Below are positions 43,896 through 53,517 of a DNA stretch of 64,000 nt, piece after piece. The DNA comes from Paraburkholderia sartisoli (GTDB taxonomy: Bacteria > Pseudomonadota > Gammaproteobacteria > Burkholderiales > Burkholderiaceae): the NCBI RefSeq assembly GCF_900107685.1, contig NZ_FNRQ01000004.1:310001-374000 (forward strand), given 5' to 3'. The position numbers and the translations under genes are program-made. How positions within the stretch are numbered: position 1 is the stretch's first letter; every line of letters starts with the position of its first letter. A model generated the notes under the pieces. It did no database searches and was not told where the DNA came from. It saw only the letters and a program-made list of their open reading frames with translations.

Positions 43896-44678
43896 TCATT
43901 GCGATATCTTGAATAAAGACCGGTCGTCTGACTGGATCATCCACCTGGAAACTGCTTCACATACCCACGCGGAATCGTCGTGCGGCAGGTCGTGACCCGC
44001 CCACGGATGCCGACGATGCGGCGCACGCCAGGCCGCGGCAAGCTGCGCGGAACACGCCGGATTCACGAGGCGGTCATCTTCCGACGAGAGGATCAGCGTC
44101 GGGCATGATGGCGGCGTTTTCCCCGCATTGAACTGCGCTGCAGCAAACAGCTGACGCAGTGCATTTGCGCGACTGACGGGCGAACTCATGCGGATGGCAC
44201 GCCACGTCGCAAGATCGTCGATGATGTTCTGGCGATTGCCGCACGTCAACCGGTGAACAATCGCCTCCACCTGCTGCGGATCGCTCCACTTCGCCGCAAT
44301 GCGCAACAGGTCCGGCCACGCCTGCGGACGTAGCCGTTCCCGCGCGCGACTGAACGGGCGCATGCTTGTGTTGATCAGAACAATGCGTTCGATATCCTGC
44401 GGGTGGCGCTGTGCCCACGCCGTCGCGACCATGCCGCCGAGCGACATCGCGAGCAGCCGGTAGGGCTTCGGCAGGCCGCTTTGCAATGCCACGAGCCGCA
44501 CGAACCCAACCATGTCCGCGACGTCCAGCGGGGCCCGCAAACGGGTGTGGATGCCGTTGCCGGGCAGGTCGGGCAGCAGCACATGCTCCGTCTCCGTGGC
44601 GGTGCCCAGCAGCGCTGGCAGTACACCCCAGTGTCTCGCTTCGCGCGTGAGTCCGCGCAGCAAAATCCATGTGCTCAT
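43896..44678 (-). CDS. Alpha/beta hydrolase
   Basis: A 260-residue protein. The nucleophile elbow is AMSLGG (Ser79, with Ala for the first Gly). The acid is in LILSSEDDRLV and the His in AGHDLPHDDSAW. The oxyanion segment LLRGLTREARHWG is near the N-terminus. It lacks a signal peptide. Its start overlaps the stop of the M14 peptidase gene by 4 bp, so the two are coupled and may act in one pathway, for example on peptide or ester substrates. The substrate is unknown. Confidence 0.8.
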   Translation of the reverse strand: MSTWILLRGLTREARHWGVLPALLGTATETEHVLLPDLPGNGIHTRLRAPLDVADMVGFVRLVALQSGLPKPYRLLAMSLGGMVATAWAQRHPQDIERIVLINTSMRPFSRARERLRPQAWPDLLRIAAKWSDPQQVEAIVHRLTCGNRQNIIDDLATWRAIRMSSPVSRANALRQLFAAAQFNAGKTPPSCPTLILSSEDDRLVNPACSAQLAAAWRAPHRRHPWAGHDLPHDDSAWVCEAVSRWMIQSDDRSLFKISQ

Positions 44679-45727
44679 GTGTCCGCGTCCCGGTACCAGT
44701 GATCGATCGCGCTTTGCTGTAACTGCTGCCTCTGTTTGCCCTCGGGCAGCCAGCGATGCGCGGAAAACGCCGCGCGCGTGAGGAACTCAAGCAGGTTCGC
44801 GTGCCGCCTCAGCACGCGTGCCGTGCGATGCGCCTTCACCGGATTGAACATGCCCTGGCGTGAAAACAGTTGCCACGGATTTTTCTTGATCCACAGCCAT
44901 GAGCCAAGCTCGAGCGTCATGGGCAGCATGACGTTCTGCGCGGGCGTGCGATCGTACGCGCAATCCCACAGGTCGCCGTGCAGCAGGTACTGATGGCTTT
45001 GCGGCTCGAACGTGTAGCCGTGATACGGATGCGCGCGCTCGAACATGGTCTTGAGCGCGAACATCTCCGGCAGATGACGCATCAGCTTGCGCGTGCGCGC
45101 ATACGGAAACCAGATGCTGTCGCCCCAGCCGTATCCCGAATGACAGTCGAGCGCGAAGCTAAGGGGCCGCGTCGCGAGCTCGTTTTCGACGACCCGCAGC
45201 AGCGCCGCCGCTTCCGGCTCCATCGGCGCGCCGCGACTTCCGCGATACCACGGCAGCCACGCACCCACGCGCTGCCCGCCCGCGAGAAACGGAACCCGCG
45301 CATCGGCGTCCTGCGGCGCGTTGCGCATCAGGTCGACGCCGTTCGGATTCGCGCGCGTCGCGGCCCACATGCCACCGGGATTGACGATCGGCATGAAGAT
45401 GAGGCGAATGGACTGCAGTTGCCGCACGAGCAGTTCGTCCCATTCCAGCCGGCCAGGCAGCGCGCGCATGTAGTCGAGCACGAGTTGCGTGCCGATGCGC
45501 TCAAGCCCGTGAATGCCGCCGAAGAAACCGATGGCCGGCGCCCGCGGATCGGTCGAGCCGATGCTGGCCATGTGGACCGCGAACACGCGTCCATGCACGC
45601 GCGTTTCGCAGACGGTGGTGATGTCGAAGCTGGCGCTGCCGTCATCGAGGATCGACTTGAGGTCCTCGTATTCCGCAAAGCTGTCGGGCAGGAAGCTGAG
45701 TGGTTGCATGGCGACGCCAGAATTCAT
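44675..45727 (-). CDS. M14-family zinc carboxypeptidase-like protein
   Basis: A 350-residue cytoplasmic protein. The zinc site is HGLE (His73, Glu76) in GFFGGIHGLERIGTQ with the later DCHSGYG His. NPGGMWAATRANPNGVDLMRN is the substrate-binding Asn-Arg segment of M14 enzymes, and the catalytic Glu lies in LELGSWLW. The family includes succinylglutamate desuccinylase-like enzymes. The start could instead be ATG 45709 (MQPLS); neither has a clear Shine-Dalgarno. The substrate (amide or small peptide) is not known. Confidence 0.82.
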   Translation of the reverse strand: MNSGVAMQPLSFLPDSFAEYEDLKSILDDGSASFDITTVCETRVHGRVFAVHMASIGSTDPRAPAIGFFGGIHGLERIGTQLVLDYMRALPGRLEWDELLVRQLQSIRLIFMPIVNPGGMWAATRANPNGVDLMRNAPQDADARVPFLAGGQRVGAWLPWYRGSRGAPMEPEAAALLRVVENELATRPLSFALDCHSGYGWGDSIWFPYARTRKLMRHLPEMFALKTMFERAHPYHGYTFEPQSHQYLLHGDLWDCAYDRTPAQNVMLPMTLELGSWLWIKKNPWQLFSRQGMFNPVKAHRTARVLRRHANLLEFLTRAAFSAHRWLPEGKQRQQLQQSAIDHWYRDADT

Positions 45728-45990
45728 TCAAACGTTAATGGGGACGGCACGCGCTGATTCGCCAATATATCCCGCAAGCGGGTCGCGAAGCATGACAACG
45801 CGTGTCGTTAAAGCGCGTGTCACGCCGGTGTCACGGAACGACACCGCCTTGCGCGGCAACGGCTTTCGCTTTCGCCTGATTAAAGATTCTGATAGAAAGG
45901 CGTGTCCGGCGACCTGTCCGGCCGCCGGCCGGGTTCCCCTGAAACAGTCACATGTCCGCGGTTGCCGCCGCCTTCCCGTCCAGGCTCTTG

Positions 45991-46827
45991 ATGGAAACGT
46001 TTGTCGTCTTGCTGGTTTTGTTTTCCGCGTTGCTGCACGCCAGCTGGAACGCGTTTCTGCATCTTTCCGAAGACCGCATCTGGCTGCTCGGCATGATGGC
46101 GATTCCGTACGTGATCGTCAGCGCGATCGGCGTGTGCGTGCTGCCGTTGCCCGCGCCCGGCGCGTGGCCGTATATCGCGGCCTCCGTCGTGCTCGAATGC
46201 GGTTATTGCCTCGCGCTGATCCGCGCGTATCGCAGCGGCGACTTCGGCCAGATCTACCCGATTGCGCGCGGTCTTTCTCCGATGCTGGTCGTTGTCGGCG
46301 CGTTCGTCTTCGCGCATGAGGAACTCAAGCCGCTGGCCGTGGCCGGCGTCGCGCTCGTTTCGTCCGGCATCATCTCGCTCGCGTTTCGCCGCGACATGCG
46401 CTTCTCCGGCGAAAGCGTGCCGTTCGCGCTGCTCACCGGACTCTTCATCGCGACGTATTCGGTCGTCGACGGCATCGGTGCGCGCGTGTCCGGCAACGGA
46501 CTCAGCTACATCATGTGGGTCTACCTGATCTGGAACGTGCCGCAGTTTCTGCTCGTGTGGAAATGGCGCGGCGGCGCCCAGGGCCTCTTCATCGGACGTG
46601 AAAAGGTCTTCAAGGGCATCCTCTCGGGTGTCATCGCGCTCACGGCGTACTGCTTCATCATCGAGGCGTACCGCTATCTGCCGATCGCGATGGTGTCGGC
46701 GCTGCGCGAGCTCAGCACGATTTTCGCGGTGCTGATCGGCTGGCTCGTGATGCGCGAAAAGCTCACGACGCGACGTATCGTTGCCTGCACGCTCGTCACG
46801 CTCGGCGCGGTGCTGATCCGGATTTGA
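45991..46827 (+). CDS. EamA/DMT family permease
   Basis: A 278-residue inner-membrane protein with about ten hydrophobic segments in two EamA repeats (VLLVLFSALLHASWNAFLHLS, then GLSPMLVVVGAFVFAHEELKP; and SALRELSTIFAVLIGWLVMREKLT near the end). Members export or import amino acids, sugars or metabolites. The start METFVVLL has AGG about seven bases upstream; the frame extends to ATG 45952 without a ribosome binding site. It is convergent with gabR. Substrate unknown. Confidence 0.82.
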   Translation: METFVVLLVLFSALLHASWNAFLHLSEDRIWLLGMMAIPYVIVSAIGVCVLPLPAPGAWPYIAASVVLECGYCLALIRAYRSGDFGQIYPIARGLSPMLVVVGAFVFAHEELKPLAVAGVALVSSGIISLAFRRDMRFSGESVPFALLTGLFIATYSVVDGIGARVSGNGLSYIMWVYLIWNVPQFLLVWKWRGGAQGLFIGREKVFKGILSGVIALTAYCFIIEAYRYLPIAMVSALRELSTIFAVLIGWLVMREKLTTRRIVACTLVTLGAVLIRI

Positions 46828-46855
46828 GGGCGGGCGTTACGCCGCGCGTCTCGTC

Positions 46856-48391
46856 TCAAGCCTGGGCGAACTGCACGAGCGTCGAGTCGATTGCATCGGC
46901 AAGCGTGTCGAACGCGGGCGCGATCTCTTCGTCGGGTACGCACGCGTAGCCGATCAACAGGCCCGAAGGCGCGCTGGCCGGCTCGGCGTAATAGCCCGAC
47001 AACGGACGCACGATGATATTGCGTTCGAGCGCCGCGGCCGCCACCGCGCGATCGTCGGCGTCGTCCGGCAACTGCATCACGAGATGCAGCCCCGCATCGC
47101 CGCCCACCGCCGGCAATTCATCCCCGTAGCGGCGCCCGGCGGCGTCGAGCAGTGCCTCGCGACGCTGCCCGTAGAGCGTGCGCATTCTGCGGATATGCGA
47201 CGTGAAGTGCCCTTCCGCGATGAATTCGGCCAGCACCGCCTGCTGCAGCAACTGGCCTTCGCGATACAGCTCCGCGCTCGCCGTCGCGAAACTCTCGGCG
47301 AGCGCTTCGGGCACCACCAGATAACCAATGCGCAGCCCCGGAAACAGCGTCTTGCCGAAGCTGCCGACATAGATCACCTGCCCCGCCGTATCCAGTCCCT
47401 GCAGCGAAGCGAGCGGCCGGCTGCCGTAACGGAACTCGCTGTCGTAGTCGTCTTCGATAATCCAGCATTGATGCTGGCGCGCGTATTCGAGCAGCATCCG
47501 GCGCCGCGCGAGACTCATCACCATGCCGAGCGGATATTGGTGTGAAGGCGTGACGAGCATCAGCTTCGGCGGCTGTGCGAGATCGTCGGATGACGGGTTG
47601 ATGCCTTCTTCGTCGACGGCGACCGGATGCGACTGCAGGCCCGACACGTGCAGCACGCTGCGCACGCCCCAGTAGCACGGGTCCTCGGTCCAGATCACGT
47701 CGCCGGGGTCTGAAAGCAGACGCACGGCGAGATCCACGGACTGATGGATGCCCGTCGTGATCACGATCTGCTCCGGCGTGCAGCGCACCGACCGCGACGT
47801 GCGCAGATACTCGGCCAGCGCATGGCGAAGCAGCGGCAGGCCACCACCCGGCGCGTACGTCAGCAGGTCCGGCCGCATGCAGCGCCAGTACTTGTTGTGC
47901 AGGCGGCTCCAGACGCGCGCCGGAAAGCGCGTGACGTCCGGCACGCCGGGCATGAACGCGCCCCACTGACGCTTCGACACGCCCGCGCCCGACAGCAGCC
48001 GCGCACCGCGCGCGGACAGCGCACGCGCGGCGGCCCGCGGCGCGGCATCGGAGGCGACAGTAGCCAGTGGAACGGAGGCGCTACCCGCCGCGCCTGTATC
48101 CGGAGCGCCGACGATCTCATCCGGCGCGCTGTCGGCAACGAACGTGCCGCGCCCCGTCGCCGAGGTCACGTAGCCTTCCAGCGCGAGCTGCTCGTAGACC
48201 TGCGTCACCGTATTGCGCGCGATACCGAGTTCGGCGGCGAGAAGCCGCGACGACGGCACCTTGCTGCCAGCGGGCAGTTCCCTCGACAGGATTGCCTGCT
48301 GGAGCAACCGGTGCAGCTGCCGGTAGACCGGCTGACCGTTGCCACGGTCCAGCCGCTGGGCCAGCCAGTCCGACAAAACGCTCGCGCGCAT
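46856..48391 (-). CDS. gabR: GabR, MocR-family PLP-dependent regulator of gabTD
   Basis: A 511-residue protein. Residues about 1-85 are a GntR winged helix (GQPVYRQLHRLLQQAILSRELPAGSKVPSSRLLAAELGIARNTVTQVYEQLALEGYV). Residues 150-510 form an aminotransferase fold, with the PLP Lys in YVGSFGKTLFPGLRIGYLV and the DDYDSEFRY segment. GabR senses GABA through PLP and activates gabT/gabD. The gene is divergent from gabT, and an inverted repeat lies between them. MRASVLSDWL was chosen as start (48391). Confidence 0.93.
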   Translation of the reverse strand: MRASVLSDWLAQRLDRGNGQPVYRQLHRLLQQAILSRELPAGSKVPSSRLLAAELGIARNTVTQVYEQLALEGYVTSATGRGTFVADSAPDEIVGAPDTGAAGSASVPLATVASDAAPRAAARALSARGARLLSGAGVSKRQWGAFMPGVPDVTRFPARVWSRLHNKYWRCMRPDLLTYAPGGGLPLLRHALAEYLRTSRSVRCTPEQIVITTGIHQSVDLAVRLLSDPGDVIWTEDPCYWGVRSVLHVSGLQSHPVAVDEEGINPSSDDLAQPPKLMLVTPSHQYPLGMVMSLARRRMLLEYARQHQCWIIEDDYDSEFRYGSRPLASLQGLDTAGQVIYVGSFGKTLFPGLRIGYLVVPEALAESFATASAELYREGQLLQQAVLAEFIAEGHFTSHIRRMRTLYGQRREALLDAAGRRYGDELPAVGGDAGLHLVMQLPDDADDRAVAAAALERNIIVRPLSGYYAEPASAPSGLLIGYACVPDEEIAPAFDTLADAIDSTLVQFAQA

Positions 48392-48417
48392 GATTGGCTC
48401 CTGTATTTTTATTGAAA

Positions 48418-48438
48418 TGGCTCTGAAGTTTAGAGCCA
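48418..48438. promoter_or_regulatory. Inverted repeat in the gabR-gabT promoter, probable GabR site
   Basis: TGGCTCT and AGAGCCA flank GAAGTTT, 27 bp upstream of gabR and about 120 bp upstream of gabT. Position and symmetry suit a MocR-type operator; TGATTATAG just to its right is a possible -10-like element. Confidence 0.6.
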
Positions 48439-48559
48439 AATCTGATTATAGTCGCTGCATGTGCTGTCAACGGGCGGCAACCCGATCCTGCCTGTTTCCA
48501 GCGTGTTTCCCGCGTATTCCCAGCGTATGCCCGACAACCCGGATGTGAAGGAGATGACC

Positions 48560-49852
48560 ATGGCCGACAACAAGAACGCAGGACTTCAGGCTCGCAAGGA
48601 CGCCGCCACGCCGCGCGGCGTTGGCGTGATGTGCGATTTCTACGCCGAGCGTGCCGAAAACGCCGAGCTGTGGGACATCGAAGGTCGCCGCTTCATCGAC
48701 TTCGCGGCGGGCATCGCCGTGACGAATACGGGTCATCGTCACCCGAAAATCGTCGCCGCGATCCGCGAGCAGCTCGACCATTTCACGCACACGGCGTATC
48801 AGATCGTGCCGTACGCGTCGTACGTCGAACTCGCCGAGAAGATCATCGCCCGCGCGCCTGGCGACTATCCGAAGAAGGCCGCGTTCTTCACGACCGGCGC
48901 CGAAGCCGTCGAAAACGCCATCAAGATCGCGCGTGCCGCGACCGGTCGTCCGGGCGTGATCGCGTTCACGGGTGGCTTTCACGGCCGCACGATGATGGGC
49001 ATGGCGCTGACCGGCAAGGTCGCGCCGTACAAGATCGGCTTCGGACCGTTCCCGTCGGACGTCTTCCACGCACCGTTCCCGAATCCGCTGCACGGCGTCA
49101 CGACCGCCGATTCGCTGCGCGCCATCGAGCACCTGTTCAAGGCCGACATCGATCCGAAGCGCGTCGCCGCGATCATTTTCGAACCGGTTCAGGGCGAAGG
49201 CGGCTTCAATCCCGCGCCCGCTGACTTCGTGCGCGCGCTGCGCAAGCTCTGCACGCAGCACGGCATCCTGCTGATCGCCGACGAAGTGCAGACCGGCTTC
49301 GCGCGCACCGGCAAGCTGTTCGCGATGCATCATCACGACGTCGTGCCCGACCTGATGACGATCGCGAAGAGCCTCGCGGGCGGCATGCCGCTATCGGGCG
49401 TGGTCGGCCGCGCCGACATCATGGACGCCCCGGCGCCAGGTGGTCTCGGCGGCACATACGCCGGCAACCCGCTGGCGCTCGCCGCGGCGCACGCCGTGCT
49501 CGACATCATCGACGAAGAAAACCTGTGCGAACGCGCGACGACGCTCGGTGACCGCCTGAAGGCGAAGCTTCTCGCGCTGCAAGGCGAAGTGCCGCAGATC
49601 GCCGACGTGCGTGGTCCCGGCGGCATGGTCGCGGTCGAGTTCTTCAAGGCCGGCACGCGCGAGCCGGACGCCGACTTCGCGAAACGCGTGCAGACGCGCG
49701 CGCTCGAACGCGGCCTGCTGCTGCTGACGTGCGGCGTGTATTCGAACGTGATCCGCTTCCTGTTCCCGCTCACGATCCAGGACGCGGTGTTCGACGAGGC
49801 GCTCGCGATTCTCGAGGGCGTGTTGAAGGAAACGGTCGGCGTCGCCGCGTGA
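48560..49852 (+). CDS. gabT: 4-aminobutyrate--2-oxoglutarate transaminase
   Basis: A 430-residue class III aminotransferase. GAEAVENAIKIARAATGRPGVIAFTGGFHGRT and the PLP Lys in LMTIAKSLAGGMPLSGVVG are diagnostic, as is DEVQTGFARTG. It transfers the amino group of GABA to 2-oxoglutarate, making succinate semialdehyde. AAGGAG sits six bases before ATG 48560; the ATG two codons before is too close to that site. The gabD gene follows after 37 bp. Confidence 0.95.
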   Translation: MADNKNAGLQARKDAATPRGVGVMCDFYAERAENAELWDIEGRRFIDFAAGIAVTNTGHRHPKIVAAIREQLDHFTHTAYQIVPYASYVELAEKIIARAPGDYPKKAAFFTTGAEAVENAIKIARAATGRPGVIAFTGGFHGRTMMGMALTGKVAPYKIGFGPFPSDVFHAPFPNPLHGVTTADSLRAIEHLFKADIDPKRVAAIIFEPVQGEGGFNPAPADFVRALRKLCTQHGILLIADEVQTGFARTGKLFAMHHHDVVPDLMTIAKSLAGGMPLSGVVGRADIMDAPAPGGLGGTYAGNPLALAAAHAVLDIIDEENLCERATTLGDRLKAKLLALQGEVPQIADVRGPGGMVAVEFFKAGTREPDADFAKRVQTRALERGLLLLTCGVYSNVIRFLFPLTIQDAVFDEALAILEGVLKETVGVAA

Positions 49853-49889
49853 TTCCGGATTTTCTCCAGACTGGCTCGGGCAAACCCAC

Positions 49890-51359
49890 ATGACGATCAA
49901 CGCATTTGACAACCTGAAGGACCCGTCGCTGCTGCGCACGGACGCCTTCATTGCAGGACGCTGGCAACAGGCGGACGACGATTCGACGTTCGACGTCGTC
50001 AACCCGGCAACGGGCGAGCGCATCGCGAAGGTGCCGCGCATGGGCGCGCAGGAAACGCATCGCGCGATCGAAGCGGCGAACGCGGCGTGGCCCGCCTGGC
50101 GCGCGAAAACCGGCAAGGAACGCGCCGCGATTCTGCGTGCGTGGTACGAGCTGATGCTCGCGAACGCCGACGACCTCGCGCTGATCCTCACCCTCGAGCA
50201 AGGCAAGCCACTCGCCGAGGCAAAAGGTGAAATCACGTACGCTGCGTCGTTTCTCGAATGGTTTGGTGAAGAGGCAAAGCGCGTCAACGGAGACACGATT
50301 CCGACACCTGCTGCGGACAAACGCATCGTCGTGACGAAGGAGCCGATCGGTGTCTGCGCGGCGATCACGCCGTGGAATTTCCCGGCTGCGATGATCACGC
50401 GCAAGGTCGGCCCGGCGCTCGCCGCCGGCTGCCCGATCATCGTGAAGCCGGCCGAAGCCACGCCGCTCTCCGCGTTCGCGCTCGCCGTGCTCGCCGAACG
50501 CGCGGGCGTGCCTGCCGGCATCTTCAGCGTGCTGACGGGCGACCCGAAAACGATCGGCGCCGAGATGACCGGCAACCCGGTCGTGCGCAAGCTGTCGTTC
50601 ACGGGCTCGACGGCGGTGGGGCGTCTGTTGATGGCGCAATGCGCGCCGACGGTGAAGAAGGTTTCGCTCGAACTCGGCGGCAACGCGCCGTTCATCGTGT
50701 TCGATGACGCCGATCTCGACGCCGCCGTTGCGGGCGCGATCGCGTCGAAGTATCGCAACAGCGGACAGACGTGCGTGTGTACGAACCGCTTCTACGTACA
50801 CGAACGCGTCTACGATGCGTTCGCCGCGAAGCTGCGCGACGCGGTGGCGGGCCTGAAGGTCGGCTTCGGCACCGGGGCGGGCGTCACGCAAGGACCGCTG
50901 ATCAACGAAGCGGCCGTGCTAAAGGTCGAGTCGCATATCGAGGACGCGCTCGCCAAAGGCGCGCGTATCGTGACCGGCGGCAAGCGGCACGCGCTGGGCC
51001 ACGGCTTTTTCGAGCCGACGATTCTCGCGGACGTCACGCCCGCGATGAAGGTCGCGCGCGACGAAACGTTCGGCCCGCTGGCGCCGCTCTTCCGCTTCTC
51101 ATCCGACGAAGAAGTGATCCGTCTCGCGAACGATACCGAGTTCGGGCTGGCTGCCTACTTCTTCAGCCGCGATATTGGTCGCGTGTGGCGCGTGGCTGAA
51201 GCGCTCGAATACGGCATGGTCGGCATCAACACCGGCCTGATTTCGAACGAAGTCGCGCCGTTTGGTGGCGTCAAGCAATCGGGGCTCGGGCGGGAAGGCT
51301 CGCACTATGGCATCGATGATTACGTCGTTATCAAGTACATGTGTATCGGCGGTATCTGA
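49890..51359 (+). CDS. gabD: Succinate-semialdehyde dehydrogenase (NADP+)
   Basis: A 489-residue aldehyde dehydrogenase. The catalytic Cys is in NSGQTCVCTNRF, the general-base Glu in LELGGNAPF, and the coenzyme segment GSTAVGR is intact. It oxidises succinate semialdehyde from gabT to succinate. Length and gene order match the GabD family. A 32-bp hairpin that ends the operon follows. Confidence 0.95.
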   Translation: MTINAFDNLKDPSLLRTDAFIAGRWQQADDDSTFDVVNPATGERIAKVPRMGAQETHRAIEAANAAWPAWRAKTGKERAAILRAWYELMLANADDLALILTLEQGKPLAEAKGEITYAASFLEWFGEEAKRVNGDTIPTPAADKRIVVTKEPIGVCAAITPWNFPAAMITRKVGPALAAGCPIIVKPAEATPLSAFALAVLAERAGVPAGIFSVLTGDPKTIGAEMTGNPVVRKLSFTGSTAVGRLLMAQCAPTVKKVSLELGGNAPFIVFDDADLDAAVAGAIASKYRNSGQTCVCTNRFYVHERVYDAFAAKLRDAVAGLKVGFGTGAGVTQGPLINEAAVLKVESHIEDALAKGARIVTGGKRHALGHGFFEPTILADVTPAMKVARDETFGPLAPLFRFSSDEEVIRLANDTEFGLAAYFFSRDIGRVWRVAEALEYGMVGINTGLISNEVAPFGGVKQSGLGREGSHYGIDDYVVIKYMCIGGI

Positions 51360-51378
51360 AGCACGTATCTGACGCTGA

Positions 51379-51410
51379 ACCGCGCGTGACGTCGACCGGC
51401 ACGCGCGGTT
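51379..51410. terminator. Bidirectional terminator between gabD and lipA
   Basis: AACCGCGCGTG and CACGCGCGGTT form a perfect 11-bp stem around a 10-nt loop, followed by TATAA. It lies between the convergent gabD and lipA ends. Confidence 0.7.
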
Positions 51411-51421
51411 TATAAGCAATG

Positions 51422-52405
51422 TCAGGCGCCGAGGCTCGCCACCTGGTCCGCGTGATACGACGAACGCACCAGCGGCCCCGCTACCACCTCGCGAAATCCC
51501 AGCTTCAATCCCTCCTCACGTAAAGCGTCGAACGCATCTGGCGGCATGTAACGCCGCACGGGCATGTGAAACCGCGACGGTGCCAGATACTGCCCGAGCG
51601 TCAGGATATCGACGTCATGCGCACGGATATCCTGCATCGTGCGCAGCAGTTCGCCATCGGTTTCGCCAAGACCGACCATCAATCCAGACTTCGTGACGAC
51701 GCGCCGGTTCGAGCGTTTCACACGCGCCAGCAGTTCAAGCGATCCTTCGTAATGCGCCCCCGCGCGCGCGGCGCGATACAGCGAAGGCACGGTTTCGATG
51801 TTGTGATTGAACACGTCGGGCCATGCCGTTTCGAACGCTGTCAACGCACGATCGATGCGACCTCGAAAATCCGGCGTCAGCACCTCGACGCGAATTCCCG
51901 GCACGCGCTCGCGAATCAGCGCGATAGAGCGGACAAAATGCGCGGCGCCGCCATCGCGCAGATCGTCGCGGTCCACCGACGTGATCACGACATAGCGCAA
52001 GCCGAGCGCCGCCACCACGTCCGCAAGCCGCTCGGGCTCTTCTGCATCGAGCGGCTCGGGCCGCCCGTGCGCCACGTCGCAGAACGCACACCGACGCGTA
52101 CAGATCCCTCCCATGATCATGAACGTCGCCGTACGTTGCGCGAAACACTCGCCGATGTTCGGACACATCGCCTCCTCGCATACCGAATGCAGGCGATGTG
52201 CGCGCAGAATCGCCGCCATTCCCGCGACGGTTTCGCTCATCATCGGCCGGGCGTGCAGCCACGGCGGCTTCGGCAGGCCGCCGCCATCACCCGCTGACAC
52301 GGGCACGATCTTCACGGGAATGCGGGCCAGCTTCTCGCGGCTGCGCAACCCGTGCTGACCGAGCGCGGTCGTGCTCTGATTCCCGGGCACGGTATTCATC
52401 GTCAT
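51422..52405 (-). CDS. lipA: Lipoyl synthase in the aco operon
   Basis: A 327-residue radical SAM enzyme. The auxiliary-cluster cysteines are Cys76, Cys81, Cys87 ([12 protein letters not shown]) and the radical SAM cysteines Cys102, Cys106, Cys109 (CTRRCAFC). The C-terminal RSSYHA holds the Ser ligand to the auxiliary cluster. It inserts two sulfurs into octanoyl groups of the lipoyl domain. Its start overlaps the acoC stop by 4 bp, so this copy is dedicated to the acetoin dehydrogenase; a housekeeping lipA is expected elsewhere. Confidence 0.93.
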   Translation of the reverse strand: MTMNTVPGNQSTTALGQHGLRSREKLARIPVKIVPVSAGDGGGLPKPPWLHARPMMSETVAGMAAILRAHRLHSVCEEAMCPNIGECFAQRTATFMIMGGICTRRCAFCDVAHGRPEPLDAEEPERLADVVAALGLRYVVITSVDRDDLRDGGAAHFVRSIALIRERVPGIRVEVLTPDFRGRIDRALTAFETAWPDVFNHNIETVPSLYRAARAGAHYEGSLELLARVKRSNRRVVTKSGLMVGLGETDGELLRTMQDIRAHDVDILTLGQYLAPSRFHMPVRRYMPPDAFDALREEGLKLGFREVVAGPLVRSSYHADQVASLGA

Positions 52406-53514
52406 TGCCCGAAAAATTCATTGAGCAGACGGTTCACTTCCGAAGCTGCTTCCATCTGCACCATGTGCCCCTTCCCCTGGACCACATGAACACGCGCGTT
52501 CGACGGCAACCCTTCGGCGTGACGTGCCGGGATGATCTGGTCTTCGCTGCCCCAGATCACCAGCGTGCGCGGCGCGAGCGTCTCCAGCCGGTCGCGATAG
52601 TTTCGCCGCTGCACGCCGCCCTCGAAGGCCGACGCGGCGATCTTCCGCAACGCGTCGCTCACGCCTTCGAGCCGCTTGTAGCGAACGATGTCTTCCACGA
52701 GCTGGCGCGTGACCAGCGATCCATCGGCGAACAGTTTCGTGAGATGCGGCTTCAGCGTGTTGCGGCTGGTGCCGGCCGTGAAACCTTCGATGTACTCGCG
52801 GTTGATCTCGTCGCCAAGGCCCGCGCCACCAATCAACGCAAGCGAAGCGACGCGTTGGGGCGCGCGCGCTGCCACCGTCATCGCGACGAGCGCGCCCATC
52901 GAATGCCCGACGAGATGCGCCCGTTCGATGCCGCGATCGTCGAGAAACGCGATCACGCTGTCGGCGAGTTCATCCGCGCTGCCGGTTTCGACTGCTTTAC
53001 CCGAGTCGCCGTGCCCGGGCAGATCGAGCGCCCACACCGTGCGATGCGCGGCGAGATCGGCGTGATTGAAGAGCCAGTTGTTGAGATCGCCGCCAAAGCC
53101 GTGAATCAGCACCACCGGCGTGCCGCCATCACCGAGCTTCAGGTAACGCATCGTGCGACCGCCAATCTGCGTTTTCTCGGGCTGCGGACCCGTGTCGCCG
53201 TCCGCGGCCGTCGGCGGCACGAAGTCGCGCTGGAACGCTTCGACGGCCGCATCGATTTCACTGTCGGGCGTTTCCACGTCGGCCACGACGCCAAGCAGCG
53301 CGCCGACCGGCAGCGTCTCGCCTTCCTGCGCGACCTGCCGCCGCAACGTGCCGACAAACGCGCATTCCACGCCGGAGGAAATCTTGTCGGTTTCCACGTC
53401 GAGTACTTCGTCGCCTTTTCCAACCTTGTCGCCCACCGACTTCAGCCAGCCGTTGACCTGGCCCTGCTCCATCGAAAGACCCCACTTGGGCATCGTGATC
53501 ATGTGAATCGACAT
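52402..53514 (-). CDS. acoC: Acetoin dehydrogenase E2, lipoyl domain fused to alpha/beta hydrolase
   Basis: A 370-residue protein. Residues 1-80 are a lipoyl domain with Lys44 in [10 protein letters not shown]. Residues about 120-370 are an alpha/beta hydrolase domain with Ser205 in GHSMGA, the acid in WGSEDQIIP and the His in GKGHMVQ. In acetoin systems AcoC of this layout takes the acetyl group from acetoin cleavage; the hydrolase-fold domain replaces the usual CoA acetyltransferase domain. It lies 3 bp after acoB. Confidence 0.93.
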   Translation of the reverse strand: MSIHMITMPKWGLSMEQGQVNGWLKSVGDKVGKGDEVLDVETDKISSGVECAFVGTLRRQVAQEGETLPVGALLGVVADVETPDSEIDAAVEAFQRDFVPPTAADGDTGPQPEKTQIGGRTMRYLKLGDGGTPVVLIHGFGGDLNNWLFNHADLAAHRTVWALDLPGHGDSGKAVETGSADELADSVIAFLDDRGIERAHLVGHSMGALVAMTVAARAPQRVASLALIGGAGLGDEINREYIEGFTAGTSRNTLKPHLTKLFADGSLVTRQLVEDIVRYKRLEGVSDALRKIAASAFEGGVQRRNYRDRLETLAPRTLVIWGSEDQIIPARHAEGLPSNARVHVVQGKGHMVQMEAASEVNRLLNEFFGQ

Positions 53515-53517
53515 TGC

